A DNA stretch of 64,000 nucleotides from M0108 sp963841065 (GCA_963841065.1 CAWJBI010000039.1:1-64000); one strand, 5' to 3'; counted from the stretch's first letter, positions 28,352 through 37,697 are shown. Program-made: numbers and translations. The notes: generated by a model from the letters alone, not told the origin.

Positions 28352-29248
28352 TCAGCCGGCGGGATGCTCGGCCAGCCAGTGTCGGGCAATCGCTTCCCGC
28401 CGGCAGATCCACACCGGGTCGTGGCCTTGCACGTAATCGAGAAAGCGTGCCAGGGCCATGGCGCGAGCCGGATGACCGCTGATGCGGCCGTGGAGCCCAA
28501 CGCTCATCAGCTTGGGGTGCCGCGCGCCCTCCTGCCAGAGCAGGTCGAAGGCGTCCTTGAGCAGACGGAAAAAGTCGTCCCCAGAGGCAAAACCGTTCGG
28601 CAGCAGGTAGCGGGCGTCGTTGTTGACCAGGGTGTAGGGGATCACCAGGTGGGCGGGCGCTCCGGGGAGCCAATAGGGCAGGTCGTCGTTATAGGCGTCC
28701 GAGCTGTAGAGGAGGCCGCCCTCCTCGCGCAGCAGCCGGCGGCTATGGTGACTGACGCGACCCGTGTACCAGCCCACCGGGCGTTGGCCGCACAGCCGCT
28801 CGATGATGTCGAGGGTGCGACGGATGTGCCGCCGCTCTTCCTCCTCGGGGATGTCGCGATAGTCCAGCCAGCGGTAGCCATGGCCGGCGACCTCATGCCC
28901 GGCCGTGGCCAGGGCGCGGGCGATCTCGGGGTTGAGCTCCAGGGCCTGGCCGACGGCAAAGGCGGTCAGGGGCAGGCCGCGGGCGCTGAACAGATCCAGG
29001 ATGCGCCAGACGCCGGCGCGGGAGCCGTATTCATACATCCCCTCGACGCTGAGGTCCCGTTCGCCCAGGCGCGCGGGGCGGCCGGGTAACTCGTGGAGAT
29101 AGGCCTCGGACCGGGCGTCGCCGTTGAGGATGCAGGACTCGGCGCCTTCCTCGATGTTGAGCACGAATTGCACCGCGACGCGGGCCTGACCCGGCCAGCG
29201 CGGCTGGGGTGGGCGCCCGCCATAACCGACGAGGTCGCGCTCGGCCAT
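28352..29248 (-). CDS. puuE: PuuE-like polysaccharide deacetylase / allantoinase
   Basis: A 298-residue protein (MAERDLVGYGGRPPQPRWPG). The NodB-type fold motifs LTAFAVGQALELNPEIARAL and GHEVAGHGYRWLDY, plus GWYTGRVSHHSRRL and LMSVGLHGRISGHPARA, match the metal-independent allantoinase PuuE (hydrolysis of allantoin to allantoate) and related cyclic-amide deacetylases. The usual NodB metal Asp is not evident, as in PuuE. Its ATG overlaps the stop of the GNAT gene upstream (TGATG), so the two are co-translated. No other purine-degradation gene is nearby, so the substrate is uncertain. Confidence 0.76.
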   Translation of the reverse strand: MAERDLVGYGGRPPQPRWPGQARVAVQFVLNIEEGAESCILNGDARSEAYLHELPGRPARLGERDLSVEGMYEYGSRAGVWRILDLFSARGLPLTAFAVGQALELNPEIARALATAGHEVAGHGYRWLDYRDIPEEEERRHIRRTLDIIERLCGQRPVGWYTGRVSHHSRRLLREEGGLLYSSDAYNDDLPYWLPGAPAHLVIPYTLVNNDARYLLPNGFASGDDFFRLLKDAFDLLWQEGARHPKLMSVGLHGRISGHPARAMALARFLDYVQGHDPVWICRREAIARHWLAEHPAG

Positions 29249-30120
29249 CAGCCCAGCTCGAAGGTCGTGACGCCGAAGATGCGCGCATGGGCGAGATCGG
29301 GGGTGGGGCCCAGATACATGCGGGCGCAGCCAAAGACCTCGACCATCGCCTCTTGGCGCGCCAGTTCCAGGGCGGCGGGATTGTTCTCCGGGGTGTCGAG
29401 GAAGAGGGGCCCGCCGGCGGCGAATCCGGCCAGGTGGACATAGAGGGCCCTGGCGGCCGGGGCGTCGTCGGCGAACAAGGGGCCGATCTTGCAGCCTTCG
29501 CCACACCGGCGGATCACGCCGTAGCCGCTCAGTTGCCCCGCGCGGAGGCAGCCCAGGGCGAGGGCGTCGGGTTGGCTGATCCAGCCGGCCAGGAAGGTCG
29601 GGCGGGGGGCGGGGAAGCAGGTGCGGTCGTAAGCGAGGACCTGATCGAAAGGCACCTGGGCTAAGGGGACGATCGTCTCGGCGCCCACCGGCGGGGTTGG
29701 GGGCTGGTCCGGGATCTCGGCGCGAAACCGGATGTCGCGATGCGAGAAGACGAAGCCGCCCTTGGCGTAGTAGTCCTGCATGGCGAAGACGCCGTCCATG
29801 CCGATGGTCGCGCCGGGGCGCAGCCGGGCGAGCAGGCGCTCGCGGCGGGCGTGCCAGAGGCTGTTGCCGAGACCCTGGCCGCGAAACTCGGGCCGCACGA
29901 TGAAGAACCCCATGAAGCCAAAGTCACCCTGGTAAGCGGTGATGGCCCCGCCCCCAATCAGCTCGCCGTCGAGGTCCGCGGCGATGAAGGCGTCGGGGTC
30001 GGTGGCCCAGAAGATATCGGCATCATGGCGGCCCGGGTTCCAGCCCTCCCGCGCGGCCCAGTTGACGAGCTCGTCCACCTCGGGACGGGTCATGTTGCGG
30101 ATCATCAGCTTAGGGGTCAT
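29248..30120 (-). CDS. GNAT acetyltransferase with C-terminal YitH-like domain
   Basis: A 290-residue protein. The N-terminal GNAT domain has the acetyl-CoA loop in VRPEFRGQGLGNSLWHAR (R/Q-x-x-G-x-G/A). The C-terminal half (PFDQVLAYDRTCFPAPRPTF, then GGPLFLDTPENNPAALELAR) matches the second acetyltransferase-like domain of YitH-type proteins. It is coupled to the PuuE-like gene. Acceptor substrate unknown. Confidence 0.8.
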   Translation of the reverse strand: MTPKLMIRNMTRPEVDELVNWAAREGWNPGRHDADIFWATDPDAFIAADLDGELIGGGAITAYQGDFGFMGFFIVRPEFRGQGLGNSLWHARRERLLARLRPGATIGMDGVFAMQDYYAKGGFVFSHRDIRFRAEIPDQPPTPPVGAETIVPLAQVPFDQVLAYDRTCFPAPRPTFLAGWISQPDALALGCLRAGQLSGYGVIRRCGEGCKIGPLFADDAPAARALYVHLAGFAAGGPLFLDTPENNPAALELARQEAMVEVFGCARMYLGPTPDLAHARIFGVTTFELG

Positions 30121-30256
30121 GGCGAGCCTCTTGTGGGTGGTTCGGGGCGAAGGCTAAGCGCGCGTCGGATGGCCGTCAAGGCTGACCGCGCCGCCAGGGT
30201 CGGCGCCCGTCGACCCGGACTCGAGGGGGCCTGATCCGCTAACTCCCGAATAAAAG

Positions 30257-30284
30257 TTGGCATCCGCGCCGGGCGGGTCATAAT
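30257..30284 (+). promoter_or_regulatory. Sigma-70 promoter for lemA
   Basis: TTGGCA (30257-30262), 16-bp spacer, CATAAT (30279-30284). The lemA ATG lies 29 bp downstream with GGAGGAA before it. Confidence 0.6.
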
Positions 30285-30312
30285 TTAGTCACTTCATCCG
30301 CCGGAGGAACCC

Positions 30313-30909
30313 ATGGAACTCTCCACCGCCGTCATTCTCGCGATCGCCTTACTGAGCCTGTTCTACCTCGTTGCCATCTATAACCGGCTCGTGGCCTTGC
30401 GCAACCGCTTTCGTAACGCCTTTGCCCAGATCGAGGTGCAACTCAAGCGCCGCCATGACCTGATCCCCAATCTGGTGGAGATCGCCAGGCGTTACCTGGC
30501 GCACGAGCGCGAGACCCTGGAGGCGGTGGTCGCGGCGCGTCAGGGCGCGGTGGCGGGACTGGCGCGGGCGGCGGCGAACCCGGCGAACCCGGCGGCCATC
30601 ACCGGGCTCGGCCAGGCGGAGGGGGCCCTGACGGGGGCCTTGGGGCGCCTGAATCTGGTGGTGGAGGCCTATCCGGACCTCAAGGCCGATGCCAACATGC
30701 GCCAATTGCACGAGGAACTGGCGAGCACGGAAAACAAGGTGGCCTTCGCCCGCCAGTCCTTCAACGACGAGGTGATGGCCTACAACACCTATCGTCAATC
30801 CTTCCCGCAGCACCTGCTGGCCGGCCTGTTCGGCCATGGCGAGGATGCGCGCTGGCTGGAGTTCGCCGATAGCGCCGCGATCCAGCAGGCGCCCAAGGTC
30901 AGCTTCTAG
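30313..30909 (+). CDS. lemA: LemA family protein
   Basis: A 198-residue protein with one N-terminal membrane segment (STAVILAIALLSLFYLVAIY) and a long helical domain facing out. The signature RNAFAQIEVQLKRRHDLIPN with LVEIARRYLAHERETLEAVV is typical of LemA. AYPDLKADANMRQLHEELAS-TENKVAFARQ is the second conserved block. The molecular role of LemA is not settled. It is followed 12 bp later by an M48-type membrane protease gene, a common pairing that suggests joint work in membrane protein quality control. Confidence 0.9.
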   Translation: MELSTAVILAIALLSLFYLVAIYNRLVALRNRFRNAFAQIEVQLKRRHDLIPNLVEIARRYLAHERETLEAVVAARQGAVAGLARAAANPANPAAITGLGQAEGALTGALGRLNLVVEAYPDLKADANMRQLHEELASTENKVAFARQSFNDEVMAYNTYRQSFPQHLLAGLFGHGEDARWLEFADSAAIQQAPKVSF

Positions 30910-30921
30910 CCGTCAGGGCTC

Positions 30922-32883
30922 ATGGACTTCTTTGGCGCCCAGGATGTGGCCCGGCGGCGCGCGGGCTGGCTGCTACTGCTCTTCGCCCTCGGGGCCACGG
31001 GCCTGGTGGTCTTCACCAGCCTCTTGCTGATGTTCATCCTGGGCCTGTTCGGGAACCTGACCGCCTCCGATCCGATGGGCACCTTGATGGACTTCGATGG
31101 GCGCGCCTTCGCGGGCTTTGCCGCCCTGGTGACGATCGTGATTGCCGCCGGCAGCCTCTATAAAGTCGTCGTCCTGTCTCGCGGCGGCGCGGCGGTGGCG
31201 GAGGCCCTGGGCGGGCGTCTGATCGCCCCGGATACGGATGATCCCGCGGCGCGCCGGGTACTGAATCTGGTGGAGGAAATGGCCATCGCCTCGGGGACCC
31301 TGGTGCCCAGTGTCTATGTGCTGGATGGGGAGGCCGGCATCAACGCCTTTGCCGCCGGGCTCACCCCCGCCAATGCCGTCATTGGCGTGACCCAGGGGGC
31401 GGTGGACGGCTTGTCACGGGATCAGTTGCAAGGGGTCATAGCCCACGAATTCAGCCATATCCTCAACGGCGACATGCGGTTGAATATCCGCCTGGCGGGC
31501 CTGCTGCATGGGATTCTGCTCATTGGCCTTATCGGGCGGGGGCTGGTCCAGGCCGGTCGGCATGGGGCGGGCCGGCGCGGGCGTGACAGCTTCGCCTTCA
31601 TTTTGATGGGGGTGGGGCTCGTGGCCACGGGCTCCTTTGGCACCCTCTTCGCGAATCTTATCAAGGCTGCGGTGAGTCGCCAGCGCGAGTTCTTGGCGGA
31701 TGCCTCCGCTGTCCAGTTCACCCGTAATCCCCAGGGCATCGCCGGGGCCCTCAAGCGCATCGGGGCGACCGGCGTCCAGGGCCTGCTCGTTCATCCCCGC
31801 GCCACGGAGATGAGTCATGCCTATTTCACTCAGGGGGTTAACTCCTTCCTCGGCCGCTTGGCCGCTACCCATCCGCCCCTGGAAAGGCGCATCAGGCGCC
31901 TCGACCCCCGTTGGAACGGGTGCTTCGAGGAGGCCCTGGGGGCTAGGGAGCCAAGGGATGAGGCACAAGCTCGGGCCCCGTCCCTGGCCGCGGGTCTCGC
32001 CAGCCCCCCGGGGGCCGTCCTGACCGCTGGTGCGGTGACGGGTCTTGCGCAGGCAACCCAGGCGGCCATCGATCAGATTGGTCGGCCCGACGAGACCCAT
32101 TTGCGTTATGCCCAAACTCTGATCGGCGCGCTGCATCCCGCCTTGCGCTGGGCCGCGCGCGAACCCTATGGCGCCCAGGCCCTGGTCTTTGCGCTGCTAC
32201 TGGATCGCGATGCCGCCATTCACCGGCGCCAGATTGCCCATCTGGAAAGGAGCGCGGAGGTCGGCCTGGGGGCGGAGACCGAGCGTCTCTTTCCCGCCGT
32301 CCTGGCGACCCGGCGCGAACATCGCTTGCCTCTGCTGGACCTGTCCCTGCCCGCGCTGCGCCAGCTCTCCGCACCCCAGACCCAGGGCTTCAGGGCGGCC
32401 CTGGAGGTCTTGATCGCCGCCGACGGGCGGGTCAGGCTCTTCGAATGGTGCCTGTCCCGCATCCTGCTCTCCGGCCTGACGCCGGATTTCGGCCAAAGCC
32501 GGCAAGGGGTAAGGGGGCGGGTCGAATGTGCCGACCTTGCCGCGGATTGCGCCCTCATTCTGTCGCTACTGGCCCGGATTCAAGACACGGGCGATGCCGT
32601 CCGGCTGGCCTCAACCGCCGCCCGCCAGGCCATGGGTCTGTCCGAACCCCTGTCCGTGCCAGAAAGGCCGGTTGATCACCGCGCCCTCGATCAGGCATTG
32701 GAGCGCTTGACGGCGCTCAAGCCCCAGGCCAAGCATCACTTGTTGCAAGCCTGCGCGGCCGCCATCCTGGCGGACGAGAGGGTCGTGCCCGCGGAATTGG
32801 AGGTACTGCGCGCCATCGGGGCTGTGCTGGACTGCCCTATACCGCCGCTGCAAATCCCCGGGCCGCACTCACAACCCGGCTGA
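30922..32883 (+). CDS. M48-family membrane metalloprotease, HtpX-like, with long C-terminal extension
   Basis: A 653-residue protein. Two N-terminal membrane segments (about 15-40 and 65-85) precede the peptidase M48 domain. The zinc motif is LQGVIAHEFSHILNGDMRLN (H-E-x-x-H), followed by two more membrane segments near 195-245 and the third-ligand region SRQREFLADASAVQFTRNPQ (E-x-x-x-D). The last 320 residues, from about ATHPPLERRIRRL onward, are soluble and helical and are not found in short HtpX (about 290 residues). Large versions of this kind occur beside LemA. Probably degrades misfolded inner-membrane proteins; the extension is of unknown function. Confidence 0.88.
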   Translation: MDFFGAQDVARRRAGWLLLLFALGATGLVVFTSLLLMFILGLFGNLTASDPMGTLMDFDGRAFAGFAALVTIVIAAGSLYKVVVLSRGGAAVAEALGGRLIAPDTDDPAARRVLNLVEEMAIASGTLVPSVYVLDGEAGINAFAAGLTPANAVIGVTQGAVDGLSRDQLQGVIAHEFSHILNGDMRLNIRLAGLLHGILLIGLIGRGLVQAGRHGAGRRGRDSFAFILMGVGLVATGSFGTLFANLIKAAVSRQREFLADASAVQFTRNPQGIAGALKRIGATGVQGLLVHPRATEMSHAYFTQGVNSFLGRLAATHPPLERRIRRLDPRWNGCFEEALGAREPRDEAQARAPSLAAGLASPPGAVLTAGAVTGLAQATQAAIDQIGRPDETHLRYAQTLIGALHPALRWAAREPYGAQALVFALLLDRDAAIHRRQIAHLERSAEVGLGAETERLFPAVLATRREHRLPLLDLSLPALRQLSAPQTQGFRAALEVLIAADGRVRLFEWCLSRILLSGLTPDFGQSRQGVRGRVECADLAADCALILSLLARIQDTGDAVRLASTAARQAMGLSEPLSVPERPVDHRALDQALERLTALKPQAKHHLLQACAAAILADERVVPAELEVLRAIGAVLDCPIPPLQIPGPHSQPG

Positions 32884-32987
32884 TTTAAAACCCGGGCGCA
32901 TTTGATGGGTTTCCCTTTTCGGATAAAAGTGGGTAGGGCCCACCGGATAAATAATTAATGGCAAATACCTTGAGGGCGCGTCAGTCT

Positions 32988-33506
32988 ATGAAGTCGCTTT
33001 CGTCAATCACCCTTGGTCTGTTACTGCCGCTGTGCCTCTTGGGCGGCTGTGGCACTAGTCGGGAAGTTCAGTACACGGATCATCAGGAAGAAGGCTGGGA
33101 GCGGATCCCCCTGGCTTTCAAAACAGTTGTTATTAACGTTAAGTCGGAAGTTCCGGGGGCCGAGGAGGCGGAAAAGCAGCTTAATTTCGCCATGGAGGTT
33201 GAGTTTCTTTATAAAAATAAATTAATTGTCAAGTCTGGTGGTGATATAGAGGTCACCGTGGTTATTAAATCGCTGAAAGACGTACCGCGAGAAAGCCGGG
33301 TTTGGTTTGGCAGTCTCGCGGGAAGCGCGACATTGCTCGCGGATGTAAGGGTTGTAGGGAAAAAATCAAAACCCTTTTCGTTTGCTGTTGAAACGGTTTC
33401 ACGCGGCGCTGGTACCACGGATGATTTTTTGACCGGCAAGGGCGGTAGTACTCAGGATATGCTGGAGCGGACCGCGGAAGTCATTGTTGCGGAACTTGTC
33501 CCCTAG
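32988..33506 (+). CDS. Lipoprotein, DUF4410-like
   Basis: I start at the ATG at 32988 (MKSLSSITLGLLLPLCLLGG) so that the lipobox LLGGC falls at about residue 22. An in-frame ATG at 32958 would put an odd basic lead before the signal. The mature part of about 150 residues (AFKTVVINVKSEVPGAEEAE, VTVVIKSLKDVPRESRVWFG, then GSATLLADVRVVGKKSKPFS) resembles DUF4410 proteins in its beta-strand pattern. The gene is noticeably richer in A/T than its neighbours, which may mean later acquisition. Function unknown. Confidence 0.68.
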   Translation: MKSLSSITLGLLLPLCLLGGCGTSREVQYTDHQEEGWERIPLAFKTVVINVKSEVPGAEEAEKQLNFAMEVEFLYKNKLIVKSGGDIEVTVVIKSLKDVPRESRVWFGSLAGSATLLADVRVVGKKSKPFSFAVETVSRGAGTTDDFLTGKGGSTQDMLERTAEVIVAELVP

Positions 33507-33818
33507 CCAGGCAAAATTTCCGAGTGGCCATTGTCCTCCGGTGTCTAAAACCCCTTGGGGTAGGGCCATGGCCCGGTCGCTGGAGACTCGGGTCCAGGCG
33601 GTGAAAATTTATCGTTCTGGCCTTAACTCGACCTGTTGGCCAAGATAAGGGTTATTTAAGAATATTCTAATTATTACCGAGGCCTGTTGACATTTTCGGG
33701 TAAAAATGGAATGTTAGGATCAGGGGTTGTAGATCTATCGCTCTTGGGCTTGCCGAAGGGCCGGGACAACGAACGTCCCCAGCAACGATAATTACTGCTA
33801 GATTGATGAGGAAGACTC
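33507..33818. other. Intergenic region upstream of the hemerythrin-like gene
   Basis: No gene seen. It contains a candidate sigma-70 promoter at 33687-33715 (TTGACA, 17-bp spacer, AATGTT). The -35 is perfect and the -10 is weak. It would leave a leader of about 95 nt before the ATG at 33819. Confidence 0.4.
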
Positions 33819-34283
33819 ATGTATGACATAGAGCATTTCCGCAAAAGCCAGGAAGACTTGCTGAAAATGATCGAGGAATTACAGTCTTTGATGGCCACCG
33901 ATATGTTCGAAATGAGCCAGAACGCCATGACCGCTTATCAGGTTCTCTGCGATCTGGGCTTCAAGATTCACGCGCACCTTGGGGAGGCGGATCGCTATGT
34001 TTATCCCTATCTGCTCATCCATGATGACCCCAGAGTCCAGTCCCTCGCCTGGGGTTTCATCAACGGCGAGAATCCGCTGCGCCAGACCTTCGCTGACTAC
34101 TACCTGAAGTGGCTGAATAATTTCCACTTCATCTTCCCTCAAGACTTCATTGCCGACAGCCAGGAAATATTTAACATGATCATAGAGCGCATTGATCGTG
34201 AAAACAAAGAGTTACTTCCCTGGCTGGCCGAGATCGGTATCAACCCCCATTCCCGCGTCCAGGATCCTCCGGCCGGGCTCTAG
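33819..34283 (+). CDS. Hemerythrin-like (HHE) protein
   Basis: A 154-residue all-helical protein beginning MYDIEHFRKSQEDLLKMIEE. The spacing of His6, the H-A-H-L-G-E-A-D-R-Y block (about residues 51-60) and the ENKELLPWL end resembles HHE cation-binding domains that hold a di-iron centre for O2, NO or redox sensing. Not all usual His ligands can be placed with confidence, so the fold call is tentative. It lies 112 bp before a ferredoxin-NADP reductase gene on the same strand. Confidence 0.55.
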   Translation: MYDIEHFRKSQEDLLKMIEELQSLMATDMFEMSQNAMTAYQVLCDLGFKIHAHLGEADRYVYPYLLIHDDPRVQSLAWGFINGENPLRQTFADYYLKWLNNFHFIFPQDFIADSQEIFNMIIERIDRENKELLPWLAEIGINPHSRVQDPPAGL

Positions 34284-34395
34284 CGCGACCCTTTCCAGGG
34301 GCTGGATAGCGGCAATAATGACATCACCGGTTTTCCCGGTCACCCGCAGCGAGGCATGGTGACCCTCGCCTCTTTCCCCCAGGGTCACACTGACC

Positions 34396-35214
34396 ATGAG
34401 TAACAGCGCCAAGAACCCCTATAACGCCCGGGTCGTGGGGCGGGAGGAAGTCAATCCGCAACTCTTGATCCTCCGTGTCCAGCCCGAAGCCGCATTGTTT
34501 GATTTCAAGCCCGGACAGTTCGCCGTGCTAGGTCTGCTCGGTAGTGAGTCCCGGGTGGCCGAGGCCGCCCCGGAAGAGGTCGTCCCCCCAAGGGATAAAA
34601 TCATCCGCCGCGCCTACAGCGTGGCGTCATCGAGCCGGGAGCGCCGCTACGCGGAGTTCATTATCACCCTCGTCACCAGCGGTGATCTGACGCCCCGGCT
34701 GTTTGCCTTGCGGGATGGCGACCGCCTCTTCCTGGGACCCAAGGCCAGCGGGATCTTTACCCTGGACCGGGTCCCGCCCGGCAAGGCGGTTATTCTCATC
34801 GCCACGGGGACCGGCCTGGCGCCCTACATCTCCATGCTCAGAACCATGCTGTTGCAGGAAACCGAACGGCGCTTTGTCGTCTTGCACGGCGCTCGTTTTG
34901 GTTGGGACCTGGGCTATCGCGGGGAACTCGAAAGCCTTATGCGCTTGCGTTCCAACTTCACTTACATCCCGAGCATCACGCGGCCGGATCAGGACCCGCA
35001 TTTTCAAGGGCTTACCGGCAGAATCCAGGCCTTGCTGGAGCAGGGCGTGGTGGAACGGGAAGCCGGCATCCCACTCGATCCGATGCAAGCCGATGTCTTT
35101 CTGTGCGGCAACCCGGACATGGTGTCCTCCGTGAACTCGATCCTCGCCGCCAAGGGTTTCAAGGCCGGGCGGGGTCGGGAACCGGGAACGATTCATGTGG
35201 AGAAATACTGGTGA
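34396..35214 (+). CDS. fpr: Ferredoxin--NADP+ reductase
   Basis: FAD enzyme of 272 residues moving electrons between NADP(H) and ferredoxin or flavodoxin in the cytoplasm. FAD-binding motif RRAYSVASSSRE (R-x-Y-S) is near residues 75-86. The NADP domain starts ILIATGTGLAPYISML (G-T-G-x-A-P), and VFLCGNPDMVSSVNSIL is the CGxP/N-M motif. It ends with a C-terminal VEKYW aromatic residue that stacks on FAD, as in bacterial Fpr. Length is close to the family norm of 250-260. Confidence 0.92.
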   Translation: MSNSAKNPYNARVVGREEVNPQLLILRVQPEAALFDFKPGQFAVLGLLGSESRVAEAAPEEVVPPRDKIIRRAYSVASSSRERRYAEFIITLVTSGDLTPRLFALRDGDRLFLGPKASGIFTLDRVPPGKAVILIATGTGLAPYISMLRTMLLQETERRFVVLHGARFGWDLGYRGELESLMRLRSNFTYIPSITRPDQDPHFQGLTGRIQALLEQGVVEREAGIPLDPMQADVFLCGNPDMVSSVNSILAAKGFKAGRGREPGTIHVEKYW

Positions 35215-35289
35215 AGGGGACGGGGGATAAGCTGCCAAATTGCCACTCTTGGGCACCATAGGCTGGGCCGCCTCGGGTGCCCCTGACCT

Positions 35290-35544
35290 TTAACCTTTTG
35301 GATTCGTGGCTAATCGTGAGTGGGCGCCATCGCACAGCGGGGCGGTGGCGGTCCGCTTGCATTGGCACAGGTAGTAGGTTCCGTCTTCCTGCGGCGTAAA
35401 GGGCATGGGGTTGAAGCCCTCCGTATGGGAGCCGTCGCAATAAGGCTGGTTGGCGGAGAGGCCGCAGGCGCACCAATAGATGGTCTGGCCGCCCTTCAGT
35501 TCGACGGCGGCGGGTTGGGTGGCGGCGATCTTGGGCTCGTTCAT
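35290..35544 (-). CDS. Double-CDGSH iron-sulfur protein
   Basis: An 84-residue protein with two CDGSH-type [2Fe-2S] motifs: CACGLSANQPYCDGSH (about residues 25-40) and CQCKRTATAPLCDGAH (about 59-74). Each has the C-x-C-x-n-C-D-G-x-H ligands of the mitoNEET/MiNT class. Two motifs in one chain is the MiNT-like prokaryotic form. It lies 20 bp after namZ on the same strand. Role presumed in Fe-S or redox handling. Confidence 0.88.
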   Translation of the reverse strand: MNEPKIAATQPAAVELKGGQTIYWCACGLSANQPYCDGSHTEGFNPMPFTPQEDGTYYLCQCKRTATAPLCDGAHSRLATNPKG

Positions 35545-35564
35545 GGCATTTGCCTCTTGGTTGG

Positions 35565-36767
35565 TCAGTCGTACAGAAGGAAGGGGGCGCGTTCCTCGCG
35601 CCAGGCGGCCTCGTCGGCGACGAGTCGGCTCTCCAGGTCGGCGGGGATGGCTTGGGGGTCGTCAACCCAGTCGCGCAGCAGGGTGCCGCCCGCCAGGAGG
35701 TCGATGGCCAGGCGTTCGGTCTCGTATTCGTAAGGGAAGTCGCGCCACAGGGGGTAATCCGGGTAGGTCAGGCGCAAGGCCTTGAGGAAGAGTGCCGCTA
35801 GCCGGTAGGGCCGGAAGCGGGCGTGATCATAGCTCGCAAGGTCGGTATGGATCTGGAGGCCGGAGCAGAGCCGGCCGGCGTGTTTGTGAAAGGTGGGTTC
35901 GAAGTGACAGGGGCGCAGCAGGGCGCCTGCGAGCCAGTCCGGGCGCAGGGCCGCCATGCGTGCCAGCAGTAGGCGGCTGTCGATATCCGGCGCCCCCACC
36001 AGTTCCAGGGCGACCGTGGTGCCCCGGCCCTCGGACAGGCTGGTGCCCTCGAAGAGCACGGTGCCGGGGAAGCAGCGCGCCATATTGAGGCTGGAGGCAT
36101 TGGGGCTGGGGTTGATCCAGGGCCTCTGGTGCAGGGGCCAGCCGTAACCCGGCCCTTGGTCCATGTGGTAGCCGGCCATGGCCACGATTTCCAGCTCGAC
36201 ATCCAGTCCCAGCCGCGCCACCAGCCAGCGCGCCAGTTCGCCGAAGGTGAGGCCATGGCGCATGATGAGCGGGGCGGCACCGACGAAGCTCTCCCAGCCC
36301 GGCTCCAGAATGGTCCCCTCGATGGGCCGACCGGCGGGATTCGGCCGGTCCAGCACCCAGACCGCCTTGCCGGTCCGGGCGCAGGCCTCCAGCAGGTAGG
36401 CCAGGGTGGTGACGAAGGTGTAGATGCGGGTGCCGATGTCCTGAAGGTCCACCAGCAGGACATCGAAGGTCTCCAGCATGGCGGCGGTCGGCCGGCGCAC
36501 CTCGCCATAGAGGCTGAAGACCGGGATGCCGTGGACCGGGTCCAGATAGTCCTGGGTCTCGACCATGTTGTCCTGCTTGTCGCCGCGCATGCCATGCTGG
36601 GGACCGAAGGCGGCGGTGATGGCCAGTCCGGGCGTCGCCATCAGGGCATCCAGACTCGGCTGGCCCACGGTCGTCACGGACGCCGGATGCCCAAGCAGGG
36701 CCAAACGCCGGCCACGCAGGGCCTTCAGGCGGGGGCTGGCGAGGAGAACCGAGATGCCGGGTTGCAC
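35565..36767 (-). CDS. namZ: DUF1343 / NamZ-type exo-beta-N-acetylmuramidase
   Basis: A 400-residue protein. Conserved DUF1343 features: LALLGHPASVT near residue 22, AFGPQHGMRGDKQDN near 53-67, VFSLYGEVRRPT, VLLVDLQDIGTRIYTFVTTL near 105-124, LDRPNPAGRP near 140, and the end region FEGTSLSEGRGTT near 240. The family was shown to remove terminal MurNAc from peptidoglycan fragments (cell-wall recycling). No signal peptide is visible at the chosen start, unlike many secreted members. Confidence 0.85.
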   Translation of the reverse strand: MQPGISVLLASPRLKALRGRRLALLGHPASVTTVGQPSLDALMATPGLAITAAFGPQHGMRGDKQDNMVETQDYLDPVHGIPVFSLYGEVRRPTAAMLETFDVLLVDLQDIGTRIYTFVTTLAYLLEACARTGKAVWVLDRPNPAGRPIEGTILEPGWESFVGAAPLIMRHGLTFGELARWLVARLGLDVELEIVAMAGYHMDQGPGYGWPLHQRPWINPSPNASSLNMARCFPGTVLFEGTSLSEGRGTTVALELVGAPDIDSRLLLARMAALRPDWLAGALLRPCHFEPTFHKHAGRLCSGLQIHTDLASYDHARFRPYRLAALFLKALRLTYPDYPLWRDFPYEYETERLAIDLLAGGTLLRDWVDDPQAIPADLESRLVADEAAWREERAPFLLYD

Positions 36768-37114
36768 GGGAGGCGAGGTTCCTTGTCGTTGGTGACGTCA
36801 ACCGGAAACTAATTCGCGGGAAAAACCCAAAACGGCTGACGGCTTGATGCGCGGCAAAAAGGGCACCACTTAGAGTGGGACGAGAGATTCCAGTATGCCG
36901 CCGCCTACGTCAAGCCCTTGGGCTCAAGTCGTGGCCCTGACAATAATCAACATCCAGCCAGAGCGTCATCTTGTATCATGTTAGCCAAGCTACGCATCCG
37001 TCGCGGCGTTCAGGGGCCTGCTGTTTCCCTTCCGACACTTTCGTATCCGAGTGCCGGGTGCTGGCCTGCCTTCCGTCAATCCCGTCTCTTTGCGTTGAAA
37101 TATCCTAGAACGCC
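36768..37114. other. Intergenic region upstream of rnfA
   Basis: No gene or RNA is recognised. It lies between the divergent namZ and rnf operon and must hold both promoters. I could not pick out a confident -10/-35 pair or a sigma-54 site. Confidence 0.4.
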
Positions 37115-37697
37115 ATGACTGAATACGCCCTGATTCTGGTTGGCACCGTGTTGGTCAACAATTTTGTGTTGGTCAAATTTCTCGGCCTCTGCCCCTTCAT
37201 GGGGGTATCCAAGAAGCTGGAGACGGCCATCGGCATGGGCATGGCGACGACCTTCGTCTTGACCCTGTCCGCGATCTGCACCTGGCTGGTGAACGAGTAC
37301 CTGCTGGCGCCGCTGGGCATCGACTACCTGCGCACGATCGCCTTTATCCTGGTCATCGCCTCGGTGGTCCAGTTCACCGAGACGGTGATGCACAAGACCA
37401 GCCCGGTGCTGTACCAGGTCCTGGGCATCTTCCTGCCCCTCATCACCGTCAACTGCGCCGTGCTCGCCGTAACCCTGCTCAACCTCCAGGCCGGATTTGA
37501 CCTGATGGCAGCGGCCATCTACGGCTTTGGCGCCGGCATTGGGCTTTTCCCTGGTCCTGGTCCTCTTCGCCGCCCTGCGCGAGCGCATCGCCGTGGCCGA
37601 CGTGCCCGAGCCCTTCCAGGGCAGCGCCATCGCCCTGGTCACGGCGGGCATCATGTCCCTCGCCTTCATGGGCTTCGCCGGACTCGTGTCCGCCTAA
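37115..37697 (+). CDS. rnfA: Rnf electron-transport complex subunit RnfA (one suspected indel)
   Basis: Inner-membrane subunit of the ion-translocating ferredoxin:NAD+ oxidoreductase. It begins MTEYALILVGTVLVNNFVLV with KFLGLCPFMGVSKKLETAIG, the strongly conserved RnfA N-terminus with the Cys involved in an Fe-S site. Six membrane segments are expected. An extra G near 37540 (ATTGGGC for ATTGGC) shifts the frame before FSLVLVLFAALRERI; the end VTAGIMSLAFMGFAGLVSA-stop is at 37697. Corrected length 193 residues, normal for RnfA. It is the first gene of rnfABCDGE. Confidence 0.93.

Noticed and set aside
37500..37560. Programmed frameshift in rnfA
   Set aside because: There is no slippery heptamer with a downstream structure, and similar shifts occur in many unrelated genes here; an indel error is simpler.
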